From Nonomuraea roseoviolacea subsp. carminata (lineage in GTDB: Bacteria; Actinomycetota; Actinomycetes; Streptosporangiales; Streptosporangiaceae): 64,000 nucleotides of DNA. A program made the translations under genes and the position numbers. Below, piece after piece: positions 29,224-38,268 of this stretch; the first letter of the stretch is position 1, and every line of letters starts with the position of its first letter. Below the pieces are notes generated by a model. The model was not told the origin of the DNA, made no database searches, and was given only the letters and a program-made list of their open reading frames with translations. The stretch is from contig NZ_JAMZEC010000001.1 of NCBI RefSeq assembly GCF_024172185.1, forward strand, positions 9,686,860-9,750,859, written 5' to 3'.

Positions 29224-31334
29224 TCGTCACGTATCCGTTCAGCGCGGTCGTCGGGCTCGACGACCTGAAGCTGGCGCTGGTGCTCAACGCGGTCTCGCCA
29301 CGGGTGGGCGGGGTGCTCGTCCGCGGGGAGAAGGGCACCGCCAAGTCGACCATCGTACGCGCGCTGGCCGCCCAGCTGCCCGCGGTGAAGGTGGTGCCCG
29401 GATGCCGGTTCGCCTGCGATCCGGCCGTTCCGGACGCCGGGTGCCCGGACGGGCCGCATGAGCCCGGCGGCCAGGGAGCGGAGCGCGCGGCGGCTCTGGT
29501 GGAGCTGCCGGTCGGCGCCTCGGAGGACCGGCTGGTCGGCTCGCTCGACGTGGAGCGGGCGCTGACGGAGGGCGTGAAGGCGTTCGAGCCGGGTCTGCTG
29601 GCCACCGCGCATCGCGGCGTGCTGTACGTGGACGAGGTGAACCTCCTCCACGACCACCTCGTGGACCTGCTGCTCGACGCGGCGGCGCTGGGCACGTGCT
29701 ACGTGGAGCGCGAGTCCGTGTCGGTACGGCATGCCGCCAGATTCCTGCTGGTCGGCACCATGAACCCGGAGGAAGGGGAGCTCCGGCCGCAGTTGCTGGA
29801 CCGGTTCGGGCTGACGGTCGAGGTCAAGGCGTCCCGGGATCCGGAGCAGCGCGCCGAGGTGGTGCGCAGGCGGCTCGGGTTCGAGGCGGACGCCGAGGCG
29901 TTCGCGGCGAGATGGGCGGCCGAGGAGGCGGCGCTGGCGAGCCGGATCGCCCGGGCCAGGGCGCGGGTGCCGGAGGTGCGGCTGCCGGACGCCCGGCTGC
30001 GGCAGATCGCGACGGTGTGCGCGGCGTTCGAGGTGGACGGGCTGCGGGCCGACCTGGTCACGGCGAACACGGCCATCGCCCACGCCGCCTGGCGGGGCGG
30101 GGACGTGGTGACCACCGAGGACGTGCGGGCCGCGGCCCGGCTGTCGCTGCCGCACCGGCGGCGGCGCGATCCGTTCGACGCGCCGGGGCTGGACGAGGCG
30201 CTGCTCGACGAGCTGCTGGCGAGGACGTCCGAGCATGAGGATCCGGACGATCCGGACGATCACGGAGATGGAGGTCCTGATGGTCCCGGCCCCGACGGGC
30301 CCAAGGGGACGCCGACGTCCGCCCCGGACGGCTCAGACGGCTCGGACGGCTCGGACGGCGCCGACGGCGCCGACGGTGCGGACGGCCCGGCGCCGAGTAC
30401 CCATGACGCAGGGCCGAGAGCCGAAGGCGCAGGGCCGCGACCGGCCGGCGAAGGTCCCATGCCCCGATCCGATGGCGAGGGTCCCGCGCCCCGATCGGAT
30501 GGCGAAGCCCCTGTGCCCCGGGCGGATGGCGGGCAGCGGGTGGCCGGGGTCGCGGCGCCGTACCGGGTGCCGTTGCTGGAGGTGCCCGGGGTCGGCGAGG
30601 GAGCGGCGGGGCGGCGCTCGCGCTCGCGCACCGCGCACGGCCGCGCCACCGGATCCCGCCGCCCCGGCGGACGCGTGCGCGACCTGCACGTGACGGCGAC
30701 GCTGCTGGCCGCGGCGCCGCACCAGGCGAGGCGCGGGCGGGCCGGTCCGGGACTGGTGCTGCGCGGCGACGACCTGCGCGAGGTGCTGCGCGAGGGCAGG
30801 GAGGGCAACCTCGTGCTGTTCGTCGTGGACGCGAGCGGCTCGATGGCGGCGCGCAGGCGGATGACCGCGGTCAAGACGGCGGTGCTCAGCCTGCTGCTCG
30901 ACGCCTACCAGCGGCGCGACAAGGTCGGCATGGTCACCTTCCACGGCGCGGGCGCGCAGGTGGCGCTACCTCCGACGTCCTCGGTCGAGGCGGGCGCGGC
31001 GCGGCTGCGTTCGCTGCCGACCGGCGGGCGCACGCCGCTGGCGGCCGGGCTGACGCGGGCGGCGGAGGTACTGCGCGTGGAGCGGCTGCGCGACCCGGCG
31101 CGGCGTCCGCTGCTGGTGCTGGTGACGGACGGGCGTGCCACGTCGGGCGGCGACGTGGACCGGGCCGCGGCGCTGCTGGAGGGCACGGCGACGGTGGTCG
31201 TCGACTGCGAGGGCGGGCCGGTGCGGCTCGGGCTCGCGGTGCGGCTGGCGTCCCGGATGCGGGCCCGTCTCGTCTCCCTCGACTCCCTGGCCGACCTGAG
31301 CTCGGTCGTCCACGATCACAGGAAGGCGGTCTGA
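29220..31334 (+). CDS. Fused AAA+/VWA chelatase subunit (ChlI-ChlD type), partner of CobN
   Basis: 704 residues from TTG 29220, overlapping the previous stop. AAA+ domain: FSAVVGLDDLKLALVLNAV, Walker A GEKGTAKST (36-44), Walker B GVLYVDEVNLL, sensor LLVGTMNPEEGELRPQLLDR. After residue 340 comes a low-complexity Asp/Gly/Ser/Pro linker of about 130 residues with tandem GSD and GAD units, then an integrin-I/VWA domain from about 530 with the MIDAS motif VVDASGSM. This is the magnesium-chelatase-like ATPase motor; beside cobN it should drive cobalt insertion into hydrogenobyrinate a,c-diamide in place of CobS/CobT. Confidence 0.92.
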   Translation: MIVTYPFSAVVGLDDLKLALVLNAVSPRVGGVLVRGEKGTAKSTIVRALAAQLPAVKVVPGCRFACDPAVPDAGCPDGPHEPGGQGAERAAALVELPVGASEDRLVGSLDVERALTEGVKAFEPGLLATAHRGVLYVDEVNLLHDHLVDLLLDAAALGTCYVERESVSVRHAARFLLVGTMNPEEGELRPQLLDRFGLTVEVKASRDPEQRAEVVRRRLGFEADAEAFAARWAAEEAALASRIARARARVPEVRLPDARLRQIATVCAAFEVDGLRADLVTANTAIAHAAWRGGDVVTTEDVRAAARLSLPHRRRRDPFDAPGLDEALLDELLARTSEHEDPDDPDDHGDGGPDGPGPDGPKGTPTSAPDGSDGSDGSDGADGADGADGPAPSTHDAGPRAEGAGPRPAGEGPMPRSDGEGPAPRSDGEAPVPRADGGQRVAGVAAPYRVPLLEVPGVGEGAAGRRSRSRTAHGRATGSRRPGGRVRDLHVTATLLAAAPHQARRGRAGPGLVLRGDDLREVLREGREGNLVLFVVDASGSMAARRRMTAVKTAVLSLLLDAYQRRDKVGMVTFHGAGAQVALPPTSSVEAGAARLRSLPTGGRTPLAAGLTRAAEVLRVERLRDPARRPLLVLVTDGRATSGGDVDRAAALLEGTATVVVDCEGGPVRLGLAVRLASRMRARLVSLDSLADLSSVVHDHRKAV

Positions 31335-31936
31335 TGCCGCAGGGAAAGCCCACCGTCGTGCCGGACGACGGCCTCACCACCCGGCAGCGGCGCAACCGGC
31401 CGCTGCTGATCGTGCACACCGGCCCCGGGAAGGGCAAGTCGACGGCCGCGTTCGGGATGGCGCTGCGGGCCTGGAACCAGGGCTGGCCGGTCGGGGTGTT
31501 CCAGTTCGTGAAGTCCGCCAGGTGGCGCATCGGCGAGGAGCGGGCGCTGAAGGTGCTCGGGGAGTCGGGCGAGGGCGGCTCGGTCGCCTGGCACAAGATG
31601 GGCGAGGGCTGGTCGTGGAGCCGGCGGCCGGGCACCGAGGAGGACCACGCGGCCGACGCGCTGGAGGGCTGGGAGCAGATCAAGCGCGACCTGGCGGCCG
31701 AGACGTACCGGTTCTACGTGCTGGACGAGTTCACGTACCCGCTCAAATGGGGCTGGGTGGACCTGGACGACGTGCTCGGCACGCTCGCCGGACGGCCCGG
31801 CAACCAGCACGTGGTGATCACCGGCAGGGACGCGCCCGAGCGGCTGGTCGAGGCGGCCGACCTGGTGACGGAGATGGGCAAGGTCCGCCACCCCATGGAC
31901 GCCGGCCAGAAGGGACAGAAGGGCATCGAGTGGTAG
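31334..31936 (+). CDS. cobO: Cob(I)yrinic acid a,c-diamide adenosyltransferase
   Basis: 200 residues of the CobO/BtuR family. The P-loop is GPGKGKST (residues 30-37), followed by AAFGMALRAWNQGWPVGVFQ, the GEGWSW segment, YVLDEFTYPLKWGWVDLDDV with the Walker B-like Asp-Glu, and the end motif EMGKVRHPMDAGQKGQKGIE with which family members close. It attaches the 5'-deoxyadenosyl group of ATP to the reduced cobalt. ATG 31334 overlaps the preceding stop by one base; the stop overlaps the start of cobB. Confidence 0.95.
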   Translation: MPQGKPTVVPDDGLTTRQRRNRPLLIVHTGPGKGKSTAAFGMALRAWNQGWPVGVFQFVKSARWRIGEERALKVLGESGEGGSVAWHKMGEGWSWSRRPGTEEDHAADALEGWEQIKRDLAAETYRFYVLDEFTYPLKWGWVDLDDVLGTLAGRPGNQHVVITGRDAPERLVEAADLVTEMGKVRHPMDAGQKGQKGIEW

Positions 31937-33258
31937 TCCCCCGGCTCGTCGTCGCGGCGCCGTCGTCGGGCAGCGGCAAGACGACGGTGGCCACGGGGCT
32001 GATGGCGGCGCTGCGGGCGCGGGGACTGAAGGTCTCGCCGCACAAGGTCGGCCCCGACTACATCGACCCCGGCTATCACGCGCTGGCCACCGGCCGTCCC
32101 GGTCGCAATCTGGATCCCTGGCTGGTCGGGGAGGAGCGCGTGCGGCCGCTGTTCCTGCACGGAGCGGCGGGGTGCGACGTGGCGGTGGTCGAGGGCGTGA
32201 TGGGGCTGTTCGACGGCAAGGGCGACACGGACTTCGCCTCGACCGCCCATGTCGCCCGGCTGCTCGACGCGCCGGTCGTGCTCGTGGTGGACGCGGCGCG
32301 GCAGAGCAGGTCGGTGGCGGCGGTGGCGCACGGGTTCGCCGGCTTCGACCCGCGGGTGCGGGTGGGCGGGGTGGTGCTGAACCGGGTGGGCTCGGACCGT
32401 CACGAGGAGCTGTGCCGCTCCGCGCTCGCGTCGGCGGGGATGCCCGTGCTGGGGGCGATCCGCCGGGACGACGCCATCGCCACGCCCTCGCGGCATCTCG
32501 GGCTGGTGCCCGCCGCCGAGCGGGAGGCCGAGGCGGTCGCCTCGGTGGACCGGCTGGCCGCGCTGGTCGCCCGCTCGTGCGACCTGGACGCGCTGCTGCG
32601 GCTGGCGGCCTCGGCGCCACCGCTGGACGGGGCTCCCTGGGAGCCGCCGCGCGCGGAGCGGGCGGACCGGCCGGTGGTGGCGGTGGCGGGCGGGGCCGCG
32701 TTCACGTTCGGCTACGCCGAGCACGTCGAGCTGCTGCGGGCGGCCGGCGCGGACGTCGCGGTGTTCGACCCGCTGCGCGACGAGGCGCTGCCGGACGGGA
32801 CCGCCGCGCTCGTGGTCGGCGGCGGCTTCCCCGAGGTGTACGCGGCCGAGCTGGCCGCCAACGAGCCGCTGCGCCAGGAGGTGGCGGCCTTCCGCGGGCC
32901 GATCGCCGCCGAGTGCGCCGGGCTGCTCTACCTGTGCGAGGAGCTGGACGGCCGGCGGATGTGCGGGCGGGTGCCGGGCCGGGCGCGGATGACGTCCCGG
33001 CTCACGCTCGGCTACCGGGACGCGGTGGCGCTCAGGCGTACGCCGCTGACCGCCGAGGGCGAGCGCTTCCGGGGCCACGAGTTCCACCGCACCGTGGTCG
33101 AGCGGGCCGGGGAGCCGCTGTTCCGCTGGGCGGGCGGCGCCGACGGCTTCGGCGACGCCCTGGTGACCGCGTCCTACCTGCACCTGCACTGGGCGGGCAG
33201 CCCGGCGGCGGCTCAGCGGCTGGTGTCTGCCTCCAGGTCGCCCTCGGTCTTGAGGTAG
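31930..33258 (+). CDS. cobB: Hydrogenobyrinate / cobyrinate a,c-diamide synthase
   Basis: 442 residues from GTG 31930. The N-terminal dethiobiotin-synthetase-like ATPase domain has AAPSSGSGKTTVATGLM, KVGPDYIDPGYH and VEGVMGLFDGKGDTDFAST; the C-terminal class I glutamine amidotransferase-like domain has GGGFPEVYAAELAAN, AECAGLLYLCEEL with the nucleophile Cys, and the late GHEFHRT His. It amidates the a and c carboxylates using glutamine and ATP. The last 46 bases overlap the 3' end of the convergent cobN gene, so two transcripts collide here. Confidence 0.95.
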   Translation: MVVPRLVVAAPSSGSGKTTVATGLMAALRARGLKVSPHKVGPDYIDPGYHALATGRPGRNLDPWLVGEERVRPLFLHGAAGCDVAVVEGVMGLFDGKGDTDFASTAHVARLLDAPVVLVVDAARQSRSVAAVAHGFAGFDPRVRVGGVVLNRVGSDRHEELCRSALASAGMPVLGAIRRDDAIATPSRHLGLVPAAEREAEAVASVDRLAALVARSCDLDALLRLAASAPPLDGAPWEPPRAERADRPVVAVAGGAAFTFGYAEHVELLRAAGADVAVFDPLRDEALPDGTAALVVGGGFPEVYAAELAANEPLRQEVAAFRGPIAAECAGLLYLCEELDGRRMCGRVPGRARMTSRLTLGYRDAVALRRTPLTAEGERFRGHEFHRTVVERAGEPLFRWAGGADGFGDALVTASYLHLHWAGSPAAAQRLVSASRSPSVLR

Positions 33259-36200
33259 ACCTCCTGCAGTCCCCGCAGGATCTCCGGGTCGGGGTGCTGC
33301 CACATGCCGCGCTCGGCGGCCTCCAGCAGGCGCTCGGCGATGCCGTGCAGCGCCCAGGGGTTCGAGCGCGCCATGAACGCCTGGTTCTCCGGGTCCAGCA
33401 CGTACGTCTCGGTGAGCTTGTCGTACATCCAGTCGGCGACCACCCCCGTGGTGGCGTCGTAGCCGAACAGATAGTCCACGGTGGCGGCCAGCTCGAAGGC
33501 GCCCTTGTAGCCGTGGCGGCGCATCGCGGCCAGCCAGCGGGGGTTGACGACCCGGGCGCGGAAGACGCGCGCGGTCTCCTCCGACAGGGTGCGGGTGCGG
33601 ACGGCGTCGGGGCGGGTGCTGTCGCCCACGTACGCGGCGGGGACGCGGCCGGTGAGCGCCCGGACCGTGGCGATCATGCCGCCGTGGTACTGGAAGTAGT
33701 CGTCGGAGTCGGCGATGTCGTGCTCGCGGGTGTCGACGTTCTTGGCCGCGACGGCGATCCTGCGGTAGGCGTCCTCCATCTGCGGGCGGGCGGCCACGCC
33801 GTCGAGGTCGCGGCCGTAGGCGTGGCCGCCCCACACCGCGTACACCTCGGCGAGGTCGGCGTCGTCGCGCCAGTTGCGGCTGTCGATCAGCGGCAGCAGC
33901 CCCGCCCCGTACGCCCCGGGGGCCGACCCGAAGATCCGCATCGTCGCCCGGCGCTCGTCGCCGCCGGTCTCGGCGACGTGGGCGCGCACGTAGTTGTCCC
34001 CGGCGGGCTCGTCGAGGGAGGCGGCCAGCCGTACGGCGTCGTCGAGCATGGCGACCACGTGCGGGAACGCGTCGCGGAAGAAGCCGCTGATGCGGACCGT
34101 CACGTCGATCCTGGGCCGGCCCAGCTCGGCCAGCGGGATCGGCTCCAGAGACGTGACCCGGCGCGACGCCTCGTCCCATGCGGGACGGATGCCGAGCAAC
34201 GCCAGCACCTCGGCCACGTCGTCACCCGCCGTGCGCATGGCGCTGGTCCCCCACAAGGACAGCCCGACCGAACGCGGCCACTCCCCCGTGTCGGCGCGGT
34301 AACGCTCCAGCAGCGACTCGGCCATGGCCTGGCCGGTCTCCCACGCCAGACGGCTCGGCACGGCGCGGGGATCGACGGAGTAGAAGTTGCGGCCGGTCGG
34401 CAGCACGTTGACCAGGCCGCGCAGCGGCGAACCGCTCGGCCCGGCCGGCACGTAGCCGCCGTCCAGGGCGTGCAGCACGTGGTCGAGCTCGTCGGTGGTG
34501 CGGGCCAGGCGCGGCACGATCTCGGTGGCGGCGAAGGCGAGCACCCGCGTGACCAGGTCGGGCAGTCCCTCCGTGACCTGCGCCGCGGCCTCCACCGCCC
34601 AGCCGCGTTCCTCCATGGCCGCCACGAGCGCCCGGGCGGTCTCCTCCGTCCGGTCCACCTCGCCCAGCCGCGCCGTGCCGTCCTCGGCCAGGCCGAGCGC
34701 CTCGCGCAGGCCGGGCAGCGTCTCGCTGCCCGACCACATCTGCCGGGCGCGCAGCATCGCCAGGACCAGGTCCACGCGCGCCTGGCCGGTCGGCGCCTGC
34801 CCGAGCACGTGCAGGCCGTCGCGGATCTGCGCGTCCTTGACCTCGCACAGCCAGCCGTCCACGTGCAGGATGAAGTCGTCGAACTCGCTGTCGTGCGGCC
34901 GGTCGGCCAGCCCCAGGTCGTGGTCGAGCCGGGCGGCCTGGATCAGGGTCCAGATCTGCGCCCGGATGGCGGGCAGCTTGGCCGGGTCCATGGCCGCGAT
35001 CGTGGCGTGCTCGTCCAGGAGCTGCTCCAGCCGGGCGATGTCGCCGTAGGTCTCCGCGCGCGCCATCGGCGGCACCAGGTGGTCCACCAGCACCGCGTGC
35101 GCCCGCCGCTTGGCCTGCGTGCCCTCGCCCGGGTCGTTGACCAGGAACGGGTAGACCAGCGGCAGGTCGCCGAGGGCCGCGTCGGTGCCGCAGGCGGCGG
35201 ACATGCCCGCCGACTTGCCCGGCAGCCACTCCAGGTTGCCGTGCTTGCCCACGTGCACCATGGCGTGGGCGCCGAACTCGGCCGACAGCCACCGGTAGGC
35301 GGCCAGGTAGTGGTGGCTGGGCGGCAGGTCGGGGTCGTGGTAGACGGCGATGGGGTTCTCGCCGAAGCCGCGCGGCGGCTGCACCATCACCACCAGGTTC
35401 CCGGCCCGCAGCGCCGCCAGCACGATGTCGCCCTCGTGCGTGAACAGCTCCCCCGGTGGCCGGCCCCAGTGCCGCTCCATCTCCGCGCGCAGGGCGGCGG
35501 GGAGCGTGCGGTACCAGCGCTCGTAGGAGGCGGCGGAGATGCGGACCGGATTGCCCGCGAGCTGCTCCTCGGTCAGCCAGTCGGGGTCCTGGCCGCCGGC
35601 GGCGATGAGGGCGTGGATGAGCGCGTCGCCGTCCTGCTCGGCCACGCCGGGGAAGCCCTCGCCCAGGTCGTAGCCCGCCTCGGCGAGCCGGGCCAGCAGC
35701 CGGACCGTGCTGGCCGGGGTGTCCAGGCCGACCGCGTTGCCGACCCGGGAGTGCTTGGTCGGGTACGCCGACAGCATCACGACCAGGCGGCGCTCGGCGG
35801 GCGGGGTGTGCCGGAGCAGCCCGTGCCGTACGGCGATGCCCGCCACCCGGGCGGCCCGCTCGGGGTCGGCGACGTAGACGGTGAGCCCGTCGGGGTCGAT
35901 CTCCTTGAACGAGAACGGCACGGTGATGATCCGCCCGTCGAACTCCGGGATGGCCACCTGCGAGGCGGCGTCGAGCGGCGACAGCCCGTCGTCGTTCTCC
36001 TCCCACGCCCGCCTGCCGGTGGTCAGGCAGAGTCCCTGCAGGATCGGCACGTCGAGGGCGGCGAGCGCGCCCACGTCCCACGCCTCGTCGTCGCCGCCCG
36101 CGCCCGCCGTGGCCGGACGCGAGCCGCCGGCCGCCAGCACGGTCACCACCAGCGCGTCGGCGGCGCGCAGCGTGTCCAGCAGCGCGGGCTCGGGGGAGCG

Positions 36201-36788
36201 TAACGAGGAGCAGAACACCGGCAGCGCCTGCCCGCCCGCCTCCTCGACGGCCGCGCAGAGCGACTCCACGAACGCGGTGTTGCCCGCCATGTGGTGCGCG
36301 CGGTAGTAGAGCACGCCGATCACGGGGCCCCGCCCGGGCCGGGCGTCGCGTTCCAGCAGGCCCCAGGACGGCGTGGGCTCCGGCGGCGCGAACCCGCGTC
36401 CCGTCAGCAGCAGCGTGTCCGACAGGAACGCGTGCAGCTCCGCCAGGTTCGGCGGCCCGCCGTGGGCCAGGTAGGCGTGGGCCTCGGCGCAGACGCCGCC
36501 GCTGACCGTGGACAGCTCCATCAGCTCGGCGTCCGGCGCCTGCTCGCCGCCCAGCACCACCACCGGACGCGGCCCGGCCAGCAGGGCGTCCAGGCCCTCC
36601 TCCCAGGCGCGCCGGCCGCCGAGCAGGCGTACCACGACCACGTCGACGCCTTCCAGCAGGGCGGGCAGGTCCCCGGCCGTCAGCCGGGCCGGGTTGCCCA
36701 GCCGGTAGGCGGCGCCGCTCGCGCGGGCGCTCAGCAGGTCGGTGTCGGAGGTCGAGAGCAGCAGAACGGTACGGCTGTCCGCGGGCAC
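33213..36788 (-). CDS. cobN: Cobaltochelatase large subunit CobN
   Basis: 1191 residues, full length for the family. Recognisable parts: VVVRLLGGRRAWEEGLDALL near the N-terminus, GPVIGVLYYRAHHMAGNTAF, VLQGLCL-like region ILQGLCLTTGRRAWEE, HVGKHGNLEWLPGKSAGMSA, FLVNDPGEGTQAKRRAHAVL, PTGRNFYSVDPRAVPSRLAW, and RISGFFRDAFPHVVAMLDDA. CobN binds the corrin ring and inserts Co(II), driven by the AAA+/VWA subunit at 29220. GTG 36788 is set by GGGAGG eight or nine bases upstream and by a cobalamin riboswitch ending 40 bases before it. Confidence 0.96.
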   Translation of the reverse strand: MPADSRTVLLLSTSDTDLLSARASGAAYRLGNPARLTAGDLPALLEGVDVVVVRLLGGRRAWEEGLDALLAGPRPVVVLGGEQAPDAELMELSTVSGGVCAEAHAYLAHGGPPNLAELHAFLSDTLLLTGRGFAPPEPTPSWGLLERDARPGRGPVIGVLYYRAHHMAGNTAFVESLCAAVEEAGGQALPVFCSSLRSPEPALLDTLRAADALVVTVLAAGGSRPATAGAGGDDEAWDVGALAALDVPILQGLCLTTGRRAWEENDDGLSPLDAASQVAIPEFDGRIITVPFSFKEIDPDGLTVYVADPERAARVAGIAVRHGLLRHTPPAERRLVVMLSAYPTKHSRVGNAVGLDTPASTVRLLARLAEAGYDLGEGFPGVAEQDGDALIHALIAAGGQDPDWLTEEQLAGNPVRISAASYERWYRTLPAALRAEMERHWGRPPGELFTHEGDIVLAALRAGNLVVMVQPPRGFGENPIAVYHDPDLPPSHHYLAAYRWLSAEFGAHAMVHVGKHGNLEWLPGKSAGMSAACGTDAALGDLPLVYPFLVNDPGEGTQAKRRAHAVLVDHLVPPMARAETYGDIARLEQLLDEHATIAAMDPAKLPAIRAQIWTLIQAARLDHDLGLADRPHDSEFDDFILHVDGWLCEVKDAQIRDGLHVLGQAPTGQARVDLVLAMLRARQMWSGSETLPGLREALGLAEDGTARLGEVDRTEETARALVAAMEERGWAVEAAAQVTEGLPDLVTRVLAFAATEIVPRLARTTDELDHVLHALDGGYVPAGPSGSPLRGLVNVLPTGRNFYSVDPRAVPSRLAWETGQAMAESLLERYRADTGEWPRSVGLSLWGTSAMRTAGDDVAEVLALLGIRPAWDEASRRVTSLEPIPLAELGRPRIDVTVRISGFFRDAFPHVVAMLDDAVRLAASLDEPAGDNYVRAHVAETGGDERRATMRIFGSAPGAYGAGLLPLIDSRNWRDDADLAEVYAVWGGHAYGRDLDGVAARPQMEDAYRRIAVAAKNVDTREHDIADSDDYFQYHGGMIATVRALTGRVPAAYVGDSTRPDAVRTRTLSEETARVFRARVVNPRWLAAMRRHGYKGAFELAATVDYLFGYDATTGVVADWMYDKLTETYVLDPENQAFMARSNPWALHGIAERLLEAAERGMWQHPDPEILRGLQEVYLKTEGDLEADTSR

Positions 36789-36827
36789 GGCGCCATCCTC
36801 CCTCGGGGTCCTCGCCCCGGTCGCGGG

Positions 36828-36983
36828 TGTCGCGACGGCCGGAGTCTCCTGACTCCCGGATCAGCGCTCACCCCGGCCTTCCCGCCCGTCGCCGGGCAGT
36901 GGCCTGCGGTGGGGTTCGCTCCCCGGTCACAGTGGCGGGACCGCGCCGGACTCGCACCGGCTTCCTCCCTTGCCATCGCCTAC
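36828..36983 (-). ncRNA. Cobalamin (B12) riboswitch controlling cobN
   Basis: Read on the minus strand: GGCGATGGC (complement of 36972-36980) pairs with GCCGTCGCG (36831-36839) as P1; between them lie GAGGAAGCCGGTGCGAGTCC, GCGGTCCCGCCACTGTGACC (complement around 36925-36944) and the B12 box GGGAGTCAGGAGACTCC (complement of 36842-36858). The element ends 40 bases before the cobN start, suiting translational control by adenosylcobalamin. It fills most of the cobN/cobG divergent gap, so the cobG promoter must overlap it. Confidence 0.93.
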
Positions 36984-37038
36984 CGAGGAGCCTACGACAG
37001 GAGCGACTCCCGCCAGAAGTGGCGTTACCATCCTGATC

Positions 37039-38268
37039 GTGTCCATAGCCGACTTTTCCGGACGTGTGCGCCCTGACGCCTGTCCGGGGGCGCTACAGGT
37101 GCACGAGGCCGCCGACGGCCCGCTGGCCCGGGTCCGCCTGCCCGGCGGCGCCATCTCGTCCGGCCGGCTCCGCGAGCTGGCCGCCTGCGCGTCCGGCCTC
37201 GGCTCCGGCGTGATCGAACTGACGTCCCGGGCGAACGTGCAGGTGCGCGGGCTGCGTTCGCCCGCCGCCTTCGCCGAGCGGATCGCCGCCGCCGGCCTGC
37301 TGCCGTCGGCGGCGCACGAACGGGTCCGCAACATCGTGGCCTCGCCGCTCGGCGGGCGCGGGCCCGCCGGCCCGCTCCCCACCCAGCCGCTGGTGGAGGC
37401 GTTGGACCGGGAGCTGTGCGCCCTGCCCCGGCTGGCCGGGCTGCCGGGACGCTTCCTGTTCGCGGTGGACGACGGCACCGGCGACATGCCGGGGCTCCGG
37501 GCCGACGTGACGTACGTCGGCGGGCGGCTGCTGCTGGCGGGCGTGGACGCCGGGCTCGCCGTCCCGACGGACGAGGCGGTCGGCCGGATGATCGCCGCCG
37601 CCGAGGCGTTCCTCGACGAACGCGAGAGCTCCGCGGGTGAGCGGGCCGCCTGGCGGATCGGGGAACTGGTGGACGGGCCGGGCCGGATCGCGGCCCGGCT
37701 CGGCTCCGGCGGCAGCGGCCGTGCCGCGCCCGCCCTGCCCGCCACGCCCGCTCCACGCGCGGACCTCCCCGCCATGCCCGCTCCACGCGCGGCCCTGCCC
37801 GCCGCGCCTGCTCCGCGCGCGGGGCGGGTCGGTCAGCGCGACGGCCGCGTGGCCCTGGAGGCCGTGGTGCCGCTCGGACGGCTGTCCGCCGGCCAGGCCC
37901 GCGCCGTCGCGGAGGTGGCCGCCACGTCCGGCGAGACGCCCGTCCGGTTCACCCCGTGGCGTACCGTCGTGCTCCTCGACCTGCCGCCGGCCGCGGCCGA
38001 CCGCGCGGCGCGGGCTCTGGCGGCGGCCGGGCTGGTGACCGACCCGGCCTCGCCCTGGGTCGGCGTGAGCGCGTGCACCGGCCGTCCCGGCTGTGCCAAG
38101 GCGCTGGCCGACGTCCAGGAGGACGCGCGGCGCTGGGTGGCGACGCTGGAGGCCGCTCCGGAGAGACCCGTGCACTGGGCCGGGTGCGAGCGGCGCTGCG
38201 GGCTCCCCCGCGGGCCGGTCGTCCAGATGGTCGCCACCGGCGACGGATACCAGGAAAGGCAGCAGTGA
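37039..38268 (+). CDS. cobG: Precorrin-3B synthase
   Basis: 409 residues from GTG 37039. A nitrite/sulfite-reductase-like protein: DACPGALQVHEAADGPLARV, VIELTSRANVQVRGL, and the siroheme/4Fe-4S cysteines SACTGRPGCAKALADV and HWAGCERRCGLPRG. It uses O2 to ring-oxidise precorrin-3A, marking the aerobic pathway. Residues about 235-265 are a Pro-Ala-rich insert from three 30-base tandem repeats (37741-37830), an odd addition between the two half-domains. The stop overlaps the GTG of cobH. Confidence 0.9.
   Translation: MSIADFSGRVRPDACPGALQVHEAADGPLARVRLPGGAISSGRLRELAACASGLGSGVIELTSRANVQVRGLRSPAAFAERIAAAGLLPSAAHERVRNIVASPLGGRGPAGPLPTQPLVEALDRELCALPRLAGLPGRFLFAVDDGTGDMPGLRADVTYVGGRLLLAGVDAGLAVPTDEAVGRMIAAAEAFLDERESSAGERAAWRIGELVDGPGRIAARLGSGGSGRAAPALPATPAPRADLPAMPAPRAALPAAPAPRAGRVGQRDGRVALEAVVPLGRLSAGQARAVAEVAATSGETPVRFTPWRTVVLLDLPPAAADRAARALAAAGLVTDPASPWVGVSACTGRPGCAKALADVQEDARRWVATLEAAPERPVHWAGCERRCGLPRGPVVQMVATGDGYQERQQ
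37741..37830. repeat. Three 30-base tandem repeats inside cobG
   Basis: Copies begin at 37741, 37771 and 37801 with GCCACGCCCGCTCCACGCGC and close variants; the third diverges after about 20 bases. They encode a Pro-Ala-rich linker and keep the frame. Confidence 0.75.

Noticed and set aside
31930..33258. Assigning this gene as cobQ (cobyric acid synthase)
   Set aside because: The order of motifs and the 442-residue length fit the a,c-diamide synthase CobB; cobQ is not visible in the window.
32172..36203. Open plus-strand frame of over 1300 codons across cobB and cobN
   Set aside because: It overlaps cobB out of frame and the full antisense of cobN, both clearly recognisable enzymes; composition is typical of a shadow frame.
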